Positions 52,044-61,300 of a stretch of DNA of 64,000 bases are shown here, piece by piece (the first letter of the stretch is position 1; the number at the start of each line of letters is the position of its first letter). Source of the DNA: an uncultured Lachnospiraceae bacterium (GTDB lineage Bacteria > Bacillota > Clostridia > Lachnospirales > Lachnospiraceae); contig CAJUDH010000004.1 in NCBI GenBank assembly GCA_910584845.1, forward strand, positions 136,930 to 200,929, written 5' to 3'. The notes beneath the pieces are model-generated. The model had not been told where the DNA came from. It did no database searches and was given only the letters and a program-made list of their open reading frames with translations. The position numbers were made by a program, and so were the translations under genes.

Positions 52044-53234
52044 ATGAATATATTGGTAATCAATTGCGGAAGCTCTTCCTTGAAATATCAGCTTATCAAT
52101 TCCGATTCGGAAGCGGTGCTGGCAAAAGGGCTGTGTGAGAGGATTGGCATTGAGGGGAGCCAGATCACCTATCAGCCGGACGGGAAAGAGAAAGAAGTTA
52201 CGGTTTCCCCGATGCCCACCCATACCCAGGCCATTAAGCTGGTCTTGGATGCGTTGACCAATGAAAAGTCCGGCGTGATCAAGAGCCTGGACCAGGTAGG
52301 GGCCGTAGGGCACCGGGTGGTGCATGGAGGCGAGTCCTTTACTTCCTCTACCATAATTACGGAAGAAGCCATCCAGGCGATTGAGGCCTGCAACGACTTG
52401 GCCCCCCTCCACAACCCTGCTAACCTGATCGGTATCCGCGCCTGCCAGGAACTGATGCCGGGCACCCCTATGGTGGCGGTTTTTGATACGGCTTTCCATC
52501 AGACGATGCCGGAAAAGGCATATTTATACGGGCTTCCCTATGAGTATTATGAAACTTACAAAATAAGGAGGTACGGGTTCCACGGGACAAGCCACAGCTA
52601 CGTCTCCAAACGGGCGGCGCAGTTCTTGGGAAAACCCTATGGCCAATTGAAAACCATCGTATGCCATTTGGGCAACGGTTCCAGCATTTCTGCCGTGCAG
52701 AACGGAAAATCCGTGGATACCAGCATGGGCCTAACCCCATTGGAAGGGTTGATTATGGGCACAAGGAGCGGTGATGTGGATCCCGGCGTGATGCAGTTTT
52801 TGATGCACAAAGAGAATATGGACATTGACCAGATGCTAAACGTCCTTAATAAGAAATCCGGCGTATTTGGCGTATCTGGCGTATCGAGCGACTTCCGGGA
52901 TTTGGGGGATGCGGCAGCCGATGGCAATAAACGGGCCGAAATCGCCCTGGAATCTTTTGCCTACCGGGTAGCCAAGTACGTAGGCGCTTATGCGGCTGCT
53001 ATGAATGGGGTAGATGTGATCGCCTTTACAGCCGGCGTAGGGGAAAACGACAAGAATGCCCGCCGGATGGTTTGCAGTTATCTGGCCTTTTTAGGGATTA
53101 CGCTGGACGAAGAGGCAAATTCCACCAGAGGCAAAGAGATTGTAATATCTACACCGGATTCCAAAGTGACGGTAGTAGTGATCCCGACTAACGAAGAGCT
53201 GGCGATTGCCAGGGAGACGCTGGCGCTGGTGTAA
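52044..53234 (+). CDS. ackA: Acetate kinase
   Basis: 396 residues. Makes ATP and acetate from acetyl phosphate. N-terminal NCGSSSLKYQL, VGHRVVHGGE, FHQTMPEKAYLYGLP and YGFHGTSHSYV are all family signatures, with the adenosine site HLGNGSSI and GVGEND later. AGGAGG precedes the ATG. With pta this is the acetate-forming branch. Confidence 0.98.
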   Translation: MNILVINCGSSSLKYQLINSDSEAVLAKGLCERIGIEGSQITYQPDGKEKEVTVSPMPTHTQAIKLVLDALTNEKSGVIKSLDQVGAVGHRVVHGGESFTSSTIITEEAIQAIEACNDLAPLHNPANLIGIRACQELMPGTPMVAVFDTAFHQTMPEKAYLYGLPYEYYETYKIRRYGFHGTSHSYVSKRAAQFLGKPYGQLKTIVCHLGNGSSISAVQNGKSVDTSMGLTPLEGLIMGTRSGDVDPGVMQFLMHKENMDIDQMLNVLNKKSGVFGVSGVSSDFRDLGDAAADGNKRAEIALESFAYRVAKYVGAYAAAMNGVDVIAFTAGVGENDKNARRMVCSYLAFLGITLDEEANSTRGKEIVISTPDSKVTVVVIPTNEELAIARETLALV

Positions 53235-53255
53235 GGGCCGGATGAAAAAGATAAT

Positions 53256-53299
53256 AAAAACTGCCATGGAGGGTTTGGCCTCTGTGGCAGTTTTTTGTG
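53256..53299 (+). terminator. Terminator of pta-ackA
   Basis: AAAAACTGCCA (53256-53266) pairs with TGGCAGTTTTT (53285-53295), with an inner GAGG/CCTC pairing, followed by TTGTGT. Confidence 0.88.
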
Positions 53300-53481
53300 T
53301 GAAAGGAAAAGGGGAGGATTTTTGCAGGGCCCTATAAAATCAAAAAGGAGGGGGCAGCCATAAAGTTTCACCCCGCCAGCCGGGCAGTTTTTGGAACCAG
53401 GCAGGGAGGCTGGGCAGGGGCAATGAAGGCCCCAAAGGATTCCCGTGGCAAAGGGATGATGGCCAAAACAGAATAAAAGGA

Positions 53482-53510
53482 TTGAAAATGTAATGGATTA
53501 AAGGTATAAT
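53482..53510 (+). promoter_or_regulatory. Promoter of the membrane protein at 53540
   Basis: TTGAAA (5/6) and TATAAT (6/6) 17 bases apart, 30 bases before the start codon. The rest of the 300-base gap after ackA holds only the terminator. Confidence 0.75.
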
Positions 53511-53539
53511 TTTTAAAGAAAAATTTACAGGAGGCAGCA

Positions 53540-54892
53540 ATGGACAGGCAAACCCATACAAAAATATTTCTATTTTCTGCTGTGGCCGTTTTGTTTTTTT
53601 GCATTATGGCTGGGCGGCAGTTTTTTGCATTTATATCCGGACCGGAGCCAACGGCAGGCCACATAGATTTGGGGGAGTTGGAAGGGGAATATGTTTCCTA
53701 TTACGTGACGCATCCCGTTGCATCTTTTGTTGAGGAATATTATTCGGGAGATGCAGGCCGGGCCAGTAAAATGGCCTATGTGACTTATGATGAGGAACGC
53801 CAGGTTTTTTTAAAGGTTGTGGTGCCAGACCGGAAAAAAGGCAATTTGGAACATTTGATGAAGGCTGTTAACCGTTCGGAAGAACTAAAGGCAAGCTGGG
53901 GGGATAAACAGGCGTCCGAAGAACGCCCAATCGAGGTAACCGGCACCTTGGCCCCGTTAGGTGACGAGGCAATCCAGGAGGCCATGGATGCCTTGGCAGG
54001 CCCGGATTCGCAAAGCACCGGGGAAATGGATTCTTTGGCGTCGGCCCAGCTTTGCTGGTATGTAATAGAAGACAAAAATATCGGTGGATTTTTGCCGTTT
54101 AACCTGTGGATGTCTATGGTTACTGCAGGTTTGAATGTATTGATTTTTTTGCTATGCCTGCTATCCTTAATAAGAAAAAATGAGGCGCCCGCTACCCCCC
54201 GTAACCCCGGCAGCCCGTTGGAGGCTTTTTGGAAGCAGCAGACGGACAGGGTGGAACCCTGGTGCGGCATGATGCGCGCCAAACGGGGCAAGATGGCCCT
54301 GCAGTTTTTGCTGGGTTCTATGGCGGTGTTGACAATCCTTGGTTTTGTGGTCCGCTATCCGGTGGCCTATGTATTGACCGTCCATCTGCCGATGGGGATA
54401 TTTGTGGGGGAACTGGCAGGGGCCTTGCTTTGGTTGGGGGCGAAAGTTTCCTTCAGCCCGGACAAAATTATAAAGAACCTCCAAAAAGACCTGAAAAAGC
54501 AGGTTCCGGCGCCGGAAAGCCAGGAAGCCTTGGCCAGAGAGCTTGTGGATACCAAAGCCGGATGGGCTTTTATGGAAAAAGGCAATGAGGGCTTTAAGAT
54601 AGCGATGGTAGGGGAACGGCATTGGGTGGTCCTTTTTAACACAGGGAAAATAGTGGTCGTGGATTCCCAGCTGGTGGAAAAAATCCATTCAGAGGTGGAA
54701 TCGGGGCAAATCCGCAGCGGGAAAGTCCGGATAAACTATACCTATTACATTATCCAGATCCACTGCCTGGCGCCGGCAGGGCAAAAAGGCAAAGATGTAA
54801 GGCTGTCTTTCGAGACGGAAGACGGGGCAGGCAACCTGGTCAATCTGATTCAAAAGCGTCTGGGGGACAGGGCAGAGCGGATTATACGGTAA
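53540..54892 (+). CDS. Multi-pass membrane protein of unknown function
   Basis: 450 residues, AGGAGG ahead of the ATG. Helices at about 9-29, 186-210, 253-272 and 280-305. The segment between the first two (about 35-180) should be outside the cell. It has the pattern LEGEYVSYYVTHPVASF and a later RPIEVTGTLAPLGDEA, reminding me of lachnospiral DUF6709-like proteins, but I am not sure. The last 140 residues are cytoplasmic and mixed. No catalytic motif seen. Confidence 0.7.
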   Translation: MDRQTHTKIFLFSAVAVLFFCIMAGRQFFAFISGPEPTAGHIDLGELEGEYVSYYVTHPVASFVEEYYSGDAGRASKMAYVTYDEERQVFLKVVVPDRKKGNLEHLMKAVNRSEELKASWGDKQASEERPIEVTGTLAPLGDEAIQEAMDALAGPDSQSTGEMDSLASAQLCWYVIEDKNIGGFLPFNLWMSMVTAGLNVLIFLLCLLSLIRKNEAPATPRNPGSPLEAFWKQQTDRVEPWCGMMRAKRGKMALQFLLGSMAVLTILGFVVRYPVAYVLTVHLPMGIFVGELAGALLWLGAKVSFSPDKIIKNLQKDLKKQVPAPESQEALARELVDTKAGWAFMEKGNEGFKIAMVGERHWVVLFNTGKIVVVDSQLVEKIHSEVESGQIRSGKVRINYTYYIIQIHCLAPAGQKGKDVRLSFETEDGAGNLVNLIQKRLGDRAERIIR

Positions 54893-54918
54893 AAGGGTAC
54901 AAGAAGGGAGGAAAAGAA

Positions 54919-55749
54919 ATGTTAGCGGATTATCATGTACATACGGAGTTCAGCGACGATTCGACCTATCCCATGGAGGATGTGGTGAAAGATACGGTTC
55001 GGCTGGGCTTCGATGAAATTTGTTTTACCGACCATGTGGACTATGGGGTGAAGGTAGACTGGGACAGCAAAGAAGAAGTAACTTACCGGGACGGGGAGCC
55101 GCTGGCCAACGTAGATTACCCCAAATATGTAGAACAGGTCCGAAACCTGCAAGAGGCTTACCAAGGCAAAATTTCCCTCAAATTAGGGATGGAATTTGGC
55201 GTGCAGATGCATACGATTCCGCAATTTGAGGCATTGTTTAGCCGCTATCCCTTTGATTTTATTCTTTTGTCCGTCCATCAGGTGGAGGATAAAGAGTTTT
55301 GGACACAGGACTTTCAAAGGGGGCGGACACAAATAGAATATAATGAGCGCTATTATGAGGAAATGCTAAACCTGGTAAACCATTACCACAATTATAGCGT
55401 GCTCGGCCATTTGGATTTGATCGTGCGGTATGATGAAATGGGGGTATACCCCTTTGCAAGGGTAAGGCCATACATAGAGGAAATACTAAAGAAGGTAATT
55501 AAAGAAGGGAAAGGGATTGAGGTAAATACGTCTTCGCACAGGTATGGCCTCGCAGATTCAACGCCGTCCAAAGAAATCCTGCGCCTTTACCGTGAACTGG
55601 GAGGGGAGGTCATTACCATTGGCAGCGACAGCCATAAGCCAGAGCATTTAGGGACTTATTTGGAAGAGGCAAAAGGATTGTTAAAGTCTCTGGGTTTTTT
55701 GAAGTTTTGTACTTATAAAAATATGCGGCCTATATTCCATGATTTATGA
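54919..55749 (+). CDS. PHP-domain histidinol-phosphatase-like protein
   Basis: 276 residues. Metal-binding motifs in order: YHVHTEFSDDS (residues 4-14), TDHVDYG (about 37-43), HQVEDKE, LGHLDLIVRYD, and SDSHKPEHLG near the end. HisJ-type members release phosphate from histidinol phosphate. No other histidine gene is adjacent, so it could act on another phosphoester. GGGAGG precedes the ATG. Confidence 0.88.
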   Translation: MLADYHVHTEFSDDSTYPMEDVVKDTVRLGFDEICFTDHVDYGVKVDWDSKEEVTYRDGEPLANVDYPKYVEQVRNLQEAYQGKISLKLGMEFGVQMHTIPQFEALFSRYPFDFILLSVHQVEDKEFWTQDFQRGRTQIEYNERYYEEMLNLVNHYHNYSVLGHLDLIVRYDEMGVYPFARVRPYIEEILKKVIKEGKGIEVNTSSHRYGLADSTPSKEILRLYRELGGEVITIGSDSHKPEHLGTYLEEAKGLLKSLGFLKFCTYKNMRPIFHDL

Positions 55750-55807
55750 CAGGGGCAAACGCCTCGAAGTGTTTAAGGCATACCATCATGGAAGGAGGGC
55801 GAGGGCT

Positions 55808-56365
55808 ATGTTACATACCATGAGTTATGATTCCCCGGTTGGTGAACTTCTGCTTGCGGAAAAGGACGGGGCTTTGGTGGGGCTTTGGATAAAGGGGCAA
55901 AAATATTTCCTGGACCCCTGGAAAGGGGAGTTAGCCGAACCATCGGAGTCCATGCTTTTGAAGCAGGCGGCGTCATGGTTAAGCCGTTATTTTAATGGAG
56001 AAAAACCGCCGTTACAGGAATTAAAAATTGCGCCCGCAGGCAGTGCATTCCGTAAGGAAGTTTGGCGGATACTCTGCGGGATCCCTTATGGGGAGGTGGC
56101 TACTTACGGAGAAATATCAAAAAAAATATCGGCAAACCGTAAGTTTGGCAACACGTCCGCCCGGGCTGTGGGCGGGGCAGTGGGGCATAACCCGATTTCC
56201 ATTATCATCCCCTGCCATCGGGTGGTAGGGGCCGGGGGAAGCCTGACAGGATACGCAGGCGGTATTGATAAAAAGATGAAATTGCTTGCCCACGAGAGGG
56301 CAGATATGGAAAAGCTGCCTATCCCCAAAGCGGGGATAGGCGGGAACCTACAGACATTATTCTGA
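55808..56365 (+). CDS. ogt: Methylated-DNA-protein-cysteine methyltransferase
   Basis: 185 residues from ATG 55808, which follows AGGAGGGCGAGG. The frame is open back to 55739 but without ribosome site. N-terminal ribonuclease-like half, then the DNA-binding/active half with GEVATYGEIS, the arginine finger region FGNTSARAVGGAVGHNP and the alkyl-accepting cysteine in IPCHRVVG. It repairs O6-alkylguanine by a one-time transfer to itself. Confidence 0.95.
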   Translation: MLHTMSYDSPVGELLLAEKDGALVGLWIKGQKYFLDPWKGELAEPSESMLLKQAASWLSRYFNGEKPPLQELKIAPAGSAFRKEVWRILCGIPYGEVATYGEISKKISANRKFGNTSARAVGGAVGHNPISIIIPCHRVVGAGGSLTGYAGGIDKKMKLLAHERADMEKLPIPKAGIGGNLQTLF

Positions 56366-56449
56366 CTTGTGATGCCACGGCATCTTGAAAAAAAAAGGAG
56401 GCCATGGTAAAATTACTTGTATGATATTTTTGTTGCGGGAGGGTTTTTT

Positions 56450-56569
56450 ACGAAATTTTTAGCCAATCAAAAGCTTGCTACGCGCATCAGTATTATTACC
56501 ACAGCAATTACTTTTGCCGGGCTATTGATGCTCTGCGGCTTATGGATGTGCTGCTGGATTTGGACATAG
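56450..56569 (+). pseudogene. Remnant of a membrane sensor protein, start codon mutated to ACG
   Basis: GGGAGGG six bases before ACG 56450 is followed by KFLANQKLATRISIITTAI-type residues, the look of the N-terminal membrane anchor of chemoreceptor or diguanylate-cyclase sensors. The frame ends at a TAG after 39 codons. The rest of the gene is missing. A second unrecognised open stretch of 36 codons (56524-56634) runs in another frame. Confidence 0.55.
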
Positions 56570-56602
56570 AGGGCCTCCCCAACAGCGAGTATGTATTTTT
56601 GA

Positions 56603-57574
56603 ACGTGGATACCGGTTTGTACCTTTACCAATAAGCTGCGGAGCCAGAGGGTTGACGAAATCCGTCCTTGCATTTCTTGCCAGGAAGGCTGCATGGGCCG
56701 TATCCAGGAGTATTCCATGATAAATTGCGCTGTAAACCCGCAGGCAGCCAGGGAAGGGGCCAGTGCCTATGGGCCTGTATGGAAAAGCAAACGGGTATTA
56801 ATCGTGGGCGGGGGGCCGGCAGGCTGTGAGGCCGCCAGAGTTCTTGCCATACGGGGGCACCGGCCGGAACTTTTTGAAAAAGGAAGCCGTTTAGGGGGGA
56901 ACCTGATTCCGGGAGGGGCCCCGGATTTTAAGGAAGACGACTTGGCGCTTGCCCGTTGGTATGAGGCGCAGTTGAAAAAATGGAAGGTCCCGGTCCATTT
57001 GAACACAGAAGTAAAAAAGGAAGATGTGTTAAAACAGGGCTTTGATACGGTAATCCTTGCCACCGGGTCTACCCCGAAAGTTTTTTCTTTGGGTGAGGAT
57101 GAACATGTTTACACAGCCTCCCAAGTGCTGACAAAGGAAAAAGAATGCGGTGAGAAAACCGTAGTGGTCGGCGGTGGCCTGGTGGGTTGTGAAACAGCCC
57201 TTTGGCTGGCTCAGATGGGAAAATCCGTTACAATCGTGGAAGCCCTGGACAAAATACTTGCCGTCAACGGCCCCTTATGTCATGCAAATTCCGAAATGCT
57301 GGAACGGCTGATCCCTTATAACCATATCCAGGTAATAACCCAGGCTAAGGCGTCCAAATACCAGGACGGTGTATTGACTGTCGATCAAAACGGGGCCGAG
57401 CTTCAACTTCCTTGTGACAGCGTCATTTTATCGGTAGGGTACCAGGAGGAAAACAGCTTATATCAGGAAGTGGAATTTGATGTACCGGAACTTTATTTGC
57501 TGGGGGATGCAAAAAAAGTAAGCAACATTATGTATGCGATCTGGGACGCCTTTGAAGTTGCCAACCATATTTAA
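56603..57574 (+). pseudogene. C-terminal half of an Old Yellow Enzyme-type flavin oxidoreductase
   Basis: The frame opens right after a stop at 56600 and soon gives the 4Fe-4S cysteine motif CISCQEGC with a further Cys in NCAVNP. FAD and NAD domains follow: VLIVGGGPAGCEAARVLA, then VVVGGGLVGCETALWLAQMG, and a C-terminal LYLLGDA. These match 2,4-dienoyl-CoA reductase / 2-enoate reductase proteins of about 640 residues. The N-terminal TIM barrel (about 340 residues) is gone. ATG 56693 could start a 293-residue protein without the first cysteines, but it lacks a ribosome site. Confidence 0.8.
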
Positions 57575-57592
57575 AAGTTACGCCCTATGCAG

Positions 57593-57622
57593 CAAGTGTG
57601 CCTTTCTGGCACACTTGTTTTA
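57593..57622 (+). terminator. Terminator after the flavoprotein remnant
   Basis: Perfect ten-base-pair stem CAAGTGTGCC / GGCACACTTG, loop TTTCT, then TTTTAAA. Confidence 0.88.
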
Positions 57623-57712
57623 AACAACGGAAACCCTTATTTGATGGGTGCGCCTGTCGGATGAGGGCGTTTTTTCCGAAAATAAAATACAGAAAAGGGA
57701 AAAGGAAAACCT

Positions 57713-58372
57713 ATGATAAAGGCAGTTATATTTGATATGGACGGATTGATGATTGACAGCGAGCGGGTTACTTATGAAGGGTATGTGGCCGAATGCAAAA
57801 AGTTAGGCCTGGTTATGGAACGGGAATTTTACAAGCAGGTTTTGGGGCTTCCTTTGCCGTCTGTTTTTCAGATGTTTTATGAAAAATACGGAAAATCTTT
57901 TCCCATGGAAGAAGTGTTAAAAGAAGTCCACCGCTATATGGATGATCTATTTCAAAAAGACGGGGTGCCGGTTAAAGACGGGGTAAGGGATTTTTTGGCT
58001 TATTTAAAAGAAAAGGGATATCGGACGGTCCTGGCCACTTCCAGTAACCGCAGCCGGGTAGACAAGATTTTGGAACAGACAAACCTGGAAACGTATTTTG
58101 ATGATTCCATCTGTGGCGATGAAATCGAAAAAGGGAAGCCGAATCCAGATGTTTTTTTGAAAGCCTGTGACAAAGTAGGGGTAAAACCGATGGAAGCCAT
58201 TGTCTTGGAAGACTCGGAAGCGGGCATACAAGCTGCTTATTCCGCAGGCATCCCGGTAGTCTGTGTGCCGGATATGAAAGAGCCAGGGGAAAACTATGCA
58301 AAAATGGCTTATAAAATTGTAGATTCTTTAACGGTAGTACTCCATATGTTTGAATCCGGGGAACTATGTTAG
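57713..58372 (+). CDS. HAD-family phosphatase / beta-phosphoglucomutase-like
   Basis: 219 residues. Motif I DMDGLMIDSE (nucleophile and acid aspartates), motif II Thr/Ser in LATSSNRS, lysine in KGKPNPDVF, and motif IV LEDSEAGIQAA. The four-helix cap (about 15-85) marks subfamily I, which holds sugar phosphatases and beta-phosphoglucomutase. Substrate not readable. AAAAGGAAAA is a weak ribosome site. Confidence 0.88.
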   Translation: MIKAVIFDMDGLMIDSERVTYEGYVAECKKLGLVMEREFYKQVLGLPLPSVFQMFYEKYGKSFPMEEVLKEVHRYMDDLFQKDGVPVKDGVRDFLAYLKEKGYRTVLATSSNRSRVDKILEQTNLETYFDDSICGDEIEKGKPNPDVFLKACDKVGVKPMEAIVLEDSEAGIQAAYSAGIPVVCVPDMKEPGENYAKMAYKIVDSLTVVLHMFESGELC

Positions 58373-58396
58373 GATAGCCGAAAGAGGTGGGAAGGT

Positions 58397-60730
58397 ATGG
58401 AAAGGCAAAAAAGTGCAGATATATGGATTGCAGGGGTCTTGACCACAGGTATAACCATATACTCGGCATGGAAATTGATTGGGGAAGGAATACTATCCTG
58501 GCATTTTTCACAACAAGGGTTCCGGTTCATGATGATGGAATCTTTTTGTTTATGGCTGATGTTGTTTTTATTGTTTCAAAAAGGCCGCGGCATGATCATA
58601 AGGTTGGGGGCGGCAGCGTTCCTTGTAGCGGCCTTTTCCTGGATCCATATGATTTTTTTGCCGGTGGTTTTTACCGGTGCCTATTCCTTGTACCTGATTT
58701 TGCTGGGGAGATGGATGGGCAGGAAGATGCGGCGGCATATGGGGGTCTGTTGGAGCTTCCTTTTCGGTTCTGCCATGACGGTACTGGCCTTTTGCCTGCT
58801 TTCCCTGGCAGGGCTAGGGGGCATAGGGAAATTGCGTGTTTGGGTATTGGCCACCGGATTGGCCTTATTGTTTTGGGAGGCCCGTAACCGTCAAGGGGGC
58901 GGCATGTTTCAAAATCTTTGTATTTACAGCCGGGATGTGGCAGGCAGCCCCCAATGGCCCCATGCCCTTTCGGCCGCCATGGCGGCTGCGGCCCTTTCCC
59001 TGCTACTTCTTCAGGCTGGCAGGCTCAATGTGGCAGTGGACTTCGACAGTTTGTGGTATGGCGTCCGCTCCCATGTGATGTTGGACAGCGGCAGTGGGAT
59101 CTATGAAAACCTGGGGACTTTAGGGGTAGTCTATACGTACCCCAAAGGTTGGGAAACATTGACGTTGCCTTTGGCCGGCCTGCCTTCTTACAGCTTTTGT
59201 ACCTCTATGAATTTATGGGTGGCGGGATTTATGCTATTGGCGCTTTATCAAACAGCGTCCTTGGGCATGGACAAAAAAACGGCGTTGTGGGTGCCGTTTT
59301 TGACGGCATCCGTACCAGGGGTGATGAACATGTCAGGGACTGCAAAAGCAGACATGATGACTTTGTTTTGCCAAATCCTGATGGTACAGGCCATCTTTCA
59401 GTATGAAAAAGGAAAAAACGGGGAATGGATACTCTTTGGGCTGGCGGCGGGCGCCATAAGCCTGGCTATGAAACCGACGGCAGTGGTATTTTCTACGGCT
59501 GTCGCAGGGATAGGGGCGGTATGGGTTTTGTGGGAACCGATTACAATGGCCAGGCGTAAGGGCAGTTTTAAAGGACAAGCCAGGCCCGGGGCCGGAAGGG
59601 CGCAGGAAGGGCCGGAAAAACATAAAAAGCATAGGAAGCTTGATTGCCATGCATGGCTGTTTCTGGCCGTTTCTATCGCCGCACTGGCAGGGGTTTGGGG
59701 CAGAACCTTGCATTTAGTGGGTGTTCCGGTAACATCGGTATTTTATCAGTTTTTTCAGAAATTAGGGTTTCAGGTAAAATATCCATTTTATGCGGCAGGT
59801 TTCCCCTCGGCGGGAAATGGGACGGACATCGGGGGCCGGGCATTATTTTTGTCCCGCCGCCTATATGGGCTTTTATTAAATCCGCAGGGGGAGGATATGG
59901 CCCATGTAATTATTGCTTGGGGAAGCGTTTTGCCCTTGGCCTTTTTCCTCTTGCCCTTTTGCTATCGGATCCTGGCGGGGAAAGGGGCGGAAGGGGGAAA
60001 GGGATGCCTGCCTTTTTTGTCCATGCTTCTGGCGGCATTGCTGTTTATCGACATGGCCAGCCTGTATTCATTGCCACAAATTGACGGCAACTATTACATG
60101 CTTTCCTATGTGTTGATTATTTTAGCAGGTTGTATCTGGATCAATCAGAAAAAGTACCGGCAATGGAAGCTGGTTGCGGCAATATTAATGCCGGTGTGGT
60201 GTTATGGCGCCCTGTTATGTGGACTGACCAATTGGGCCTGGGCATTGGGGAATGGGGGCATCCATCTTGCCAATAAAGGATATTACCCCCACCTACAGGA
60301 AGCCCGTGACAGCCGGGCCGCCCAGGGGAGCGCCGCCATATGGGATATTTTTGCTTCCAACCCAAAGGCACGGGTGATTGCATTGGGGGAACATCCGGGA
60401 GTACTTACGTTTCCTTGCTGGGTACAATCTTATGTGGATATATCCGGATATTGGGGGAACCCTGAGATTGTGGCTGACGCGCCTAATTTCCGGGAATATT
60501 TACAATACGCGGATGTGGATTATTTATATATGGAAAAAGGCTATATAGACAGCAGTGTGCGGATTTACCAGATTATACGTACCCTGGTCCGGGAAGGGTG
60601 GCTTAAGGACGTAAGGGAAGAAAACGGGAACCTAATCCTAAGCGTCTCAGCGGAAGGGGTGAGATGCCCTTTGGAAGAAGCAGAAAAGAACTTATCCGTA
60701 TTTGAGGAAGGATATGTCCAGCATCCTTGA
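58397..60730 (+). CDS. Large GT-C-like polytopic membrane protein
   Basis: 777 residues with about thirteen membrane helices. After the sixth or so lies VDFDSLWYGVRSH (about residues 213-225), an acidic loop in the position where GT-C glycosyltransferases hold their catalytic acidic residues. A basic linker (about 380-415) splits the protein, and the last 130 residues, outside the membrane, contain IALGEHPGVLTF. Probably transfers a sugar or other group from a polyprenyl donor. GGTGGGAAGG precedes the ATG. Confidence 0.65.
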   Translation: MERQKSADIWIAGVLTTGITIYSAWKLIGEGILSWHFSQQGFRFMMMESFCLWLMLFLLFQKGRGMIIRLGAAAFLVAAFSWIHMIFLPVVFTGAYSLYLILLGRWMGRKMRRHMGVCWSFLFGSAMTVLAFCLLSLAGLGGIGKLRVWVLATGLALLFWEARNRQGGGMFQNLCIYSRDVAGSPQWPHALSAAMAAAALSLLLLQAGRLNVAVDFDSLWYGVRSHVMLDSGSGIYENLGTLGVVYTYPKGWETLTLPLAGLPSYSFCTSMNLWVAGFMLLALYQTASLGMDKKTALWVPFLTASVPGVMNMSGTAKADMMTLFCQILMVQAIFQYEKGKNGEWILFGLAAGAISLAMKPTAVVFSTAVAGIGAVWVLWEPITMARRKGSFKGQARPGAGRAQEGPEKHKKHRKLDCHAWLFLAVSIAALAGVWGRTLHLVGVPVTSVFYQFFQKLGFQVKYPFYAAGFPSAGNGTDIGGRALFLSRRLYGLLLNPQGEDMAHVIIAWGSVLPLAFFLLPFCYRILAGKGAEGGKGCLPFLSMLLAALLFIDMASLYSLPQIDGNYYMLSYVLIILAGCIWINQKKYRQWKLVAAILMPVWCYGALLCGLTNWAWALGNGGIHLANKGYYPHLQEARDSRAAQGSAAIWDIFASNPKARVIALGEHPGVLTFPCWVQSYVDISGYWGNPEIVADAPNFREYLQYADVDYLYMEKGYIDSSVRIYQIIRTLVREGWLKDVREENGNLILSVSAEGVRCPLEEAEKNLSVFEEGYVQHP

Positions 60731-60787
60731 ACCGAAAGGTTGTGGCTGGAAACGTCTGGGATGGATGCGCCCGGAAATGATTGCGGA

Positions 60788-60826
60788 GGTAATAGTTTAC
60801 ATAAAAATATTATGTTTAGTATTACC
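60788..60826 (+). promoter_or_regulatory. AT-rich dyad overlapping a promoter-like sequence
   Basis: GGTAATA-gttt-ACATAA-aaata-TTATGT-ttag-TATTACC is a near-perfect 39-base palindrome. TTTACA (60796-60801) and TATTAC (60820-60825), 18 bases apart, lie inside it. It may be an operator for the DUF503 gene 100 bases downstream. No T run, so not a usual terminator. Confidence 0.45.
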
Positions 60827-60924
60827 GGCAGCGGATTGGAAGTGGGGCCATCGGCCCGTAAATGGCCCATCAAATTAGAGGCCCAAAGGCGTTGGGGCAT
60901 CGATTGTAGATCAGGAGGACAGGA

Positions 60925-61209
60925 ATGATAAAAGTAGCCGTTTTGACCATAAAACTGCATGCCCCTTGGGTACATTCACTGAAAGAAAAAAGGATGGCAG
61001 TAAAGAGCCTTTTGGCAAAGGTAAAGAATAAATTTTCTGTATCGGTTGCAGAAGTAGGGGATCCGGATATCCACCAGTCAATCCGAATCGGGGTAGCGGC
61101 TATCGTGCCCCACAGGGCCCAGGCAGACCGTGTTATGGATGAAATTGTGAATTTCGTGGAGCGGAACACGGAAGCAGAGATCGTGGAAGAAGAACGGGAA
61201 ATCCGGTAA
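60925..61209 (+). CDS. DUF503 family protein (YlxP-like)
   Basis: 94 residues. Family marks are the N-terminal strand IKVAVLTIKLHAPWVHSLKEKR and VAEVGDPDIHQSIRIGVAAI. Members are small ferredoxin-fold proteins often near rbfA, where YlxP is linked to ribosome assembly. Here it stands alone between unrelated genes. AGGAGG precedes the ATG. Confidence 0.9.
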   Translation: MIKVAVLTIKLHAPWVHSLKEKRMAVKSLLAKVKNKFSVSVAEVGDPDIHQSIRIGVAAIVPHRAQADRVMDEIVNFVERNTEAEIVEEEREIR

Positions 61210-61300
61210 CTTCTTTTTCCGGTTTACAGCAAACGGTTTTCAAGTAAACGATATTGCCGGTAGATATAACAGGGGGATGGGGTAGAATGGAGGAAAATAA

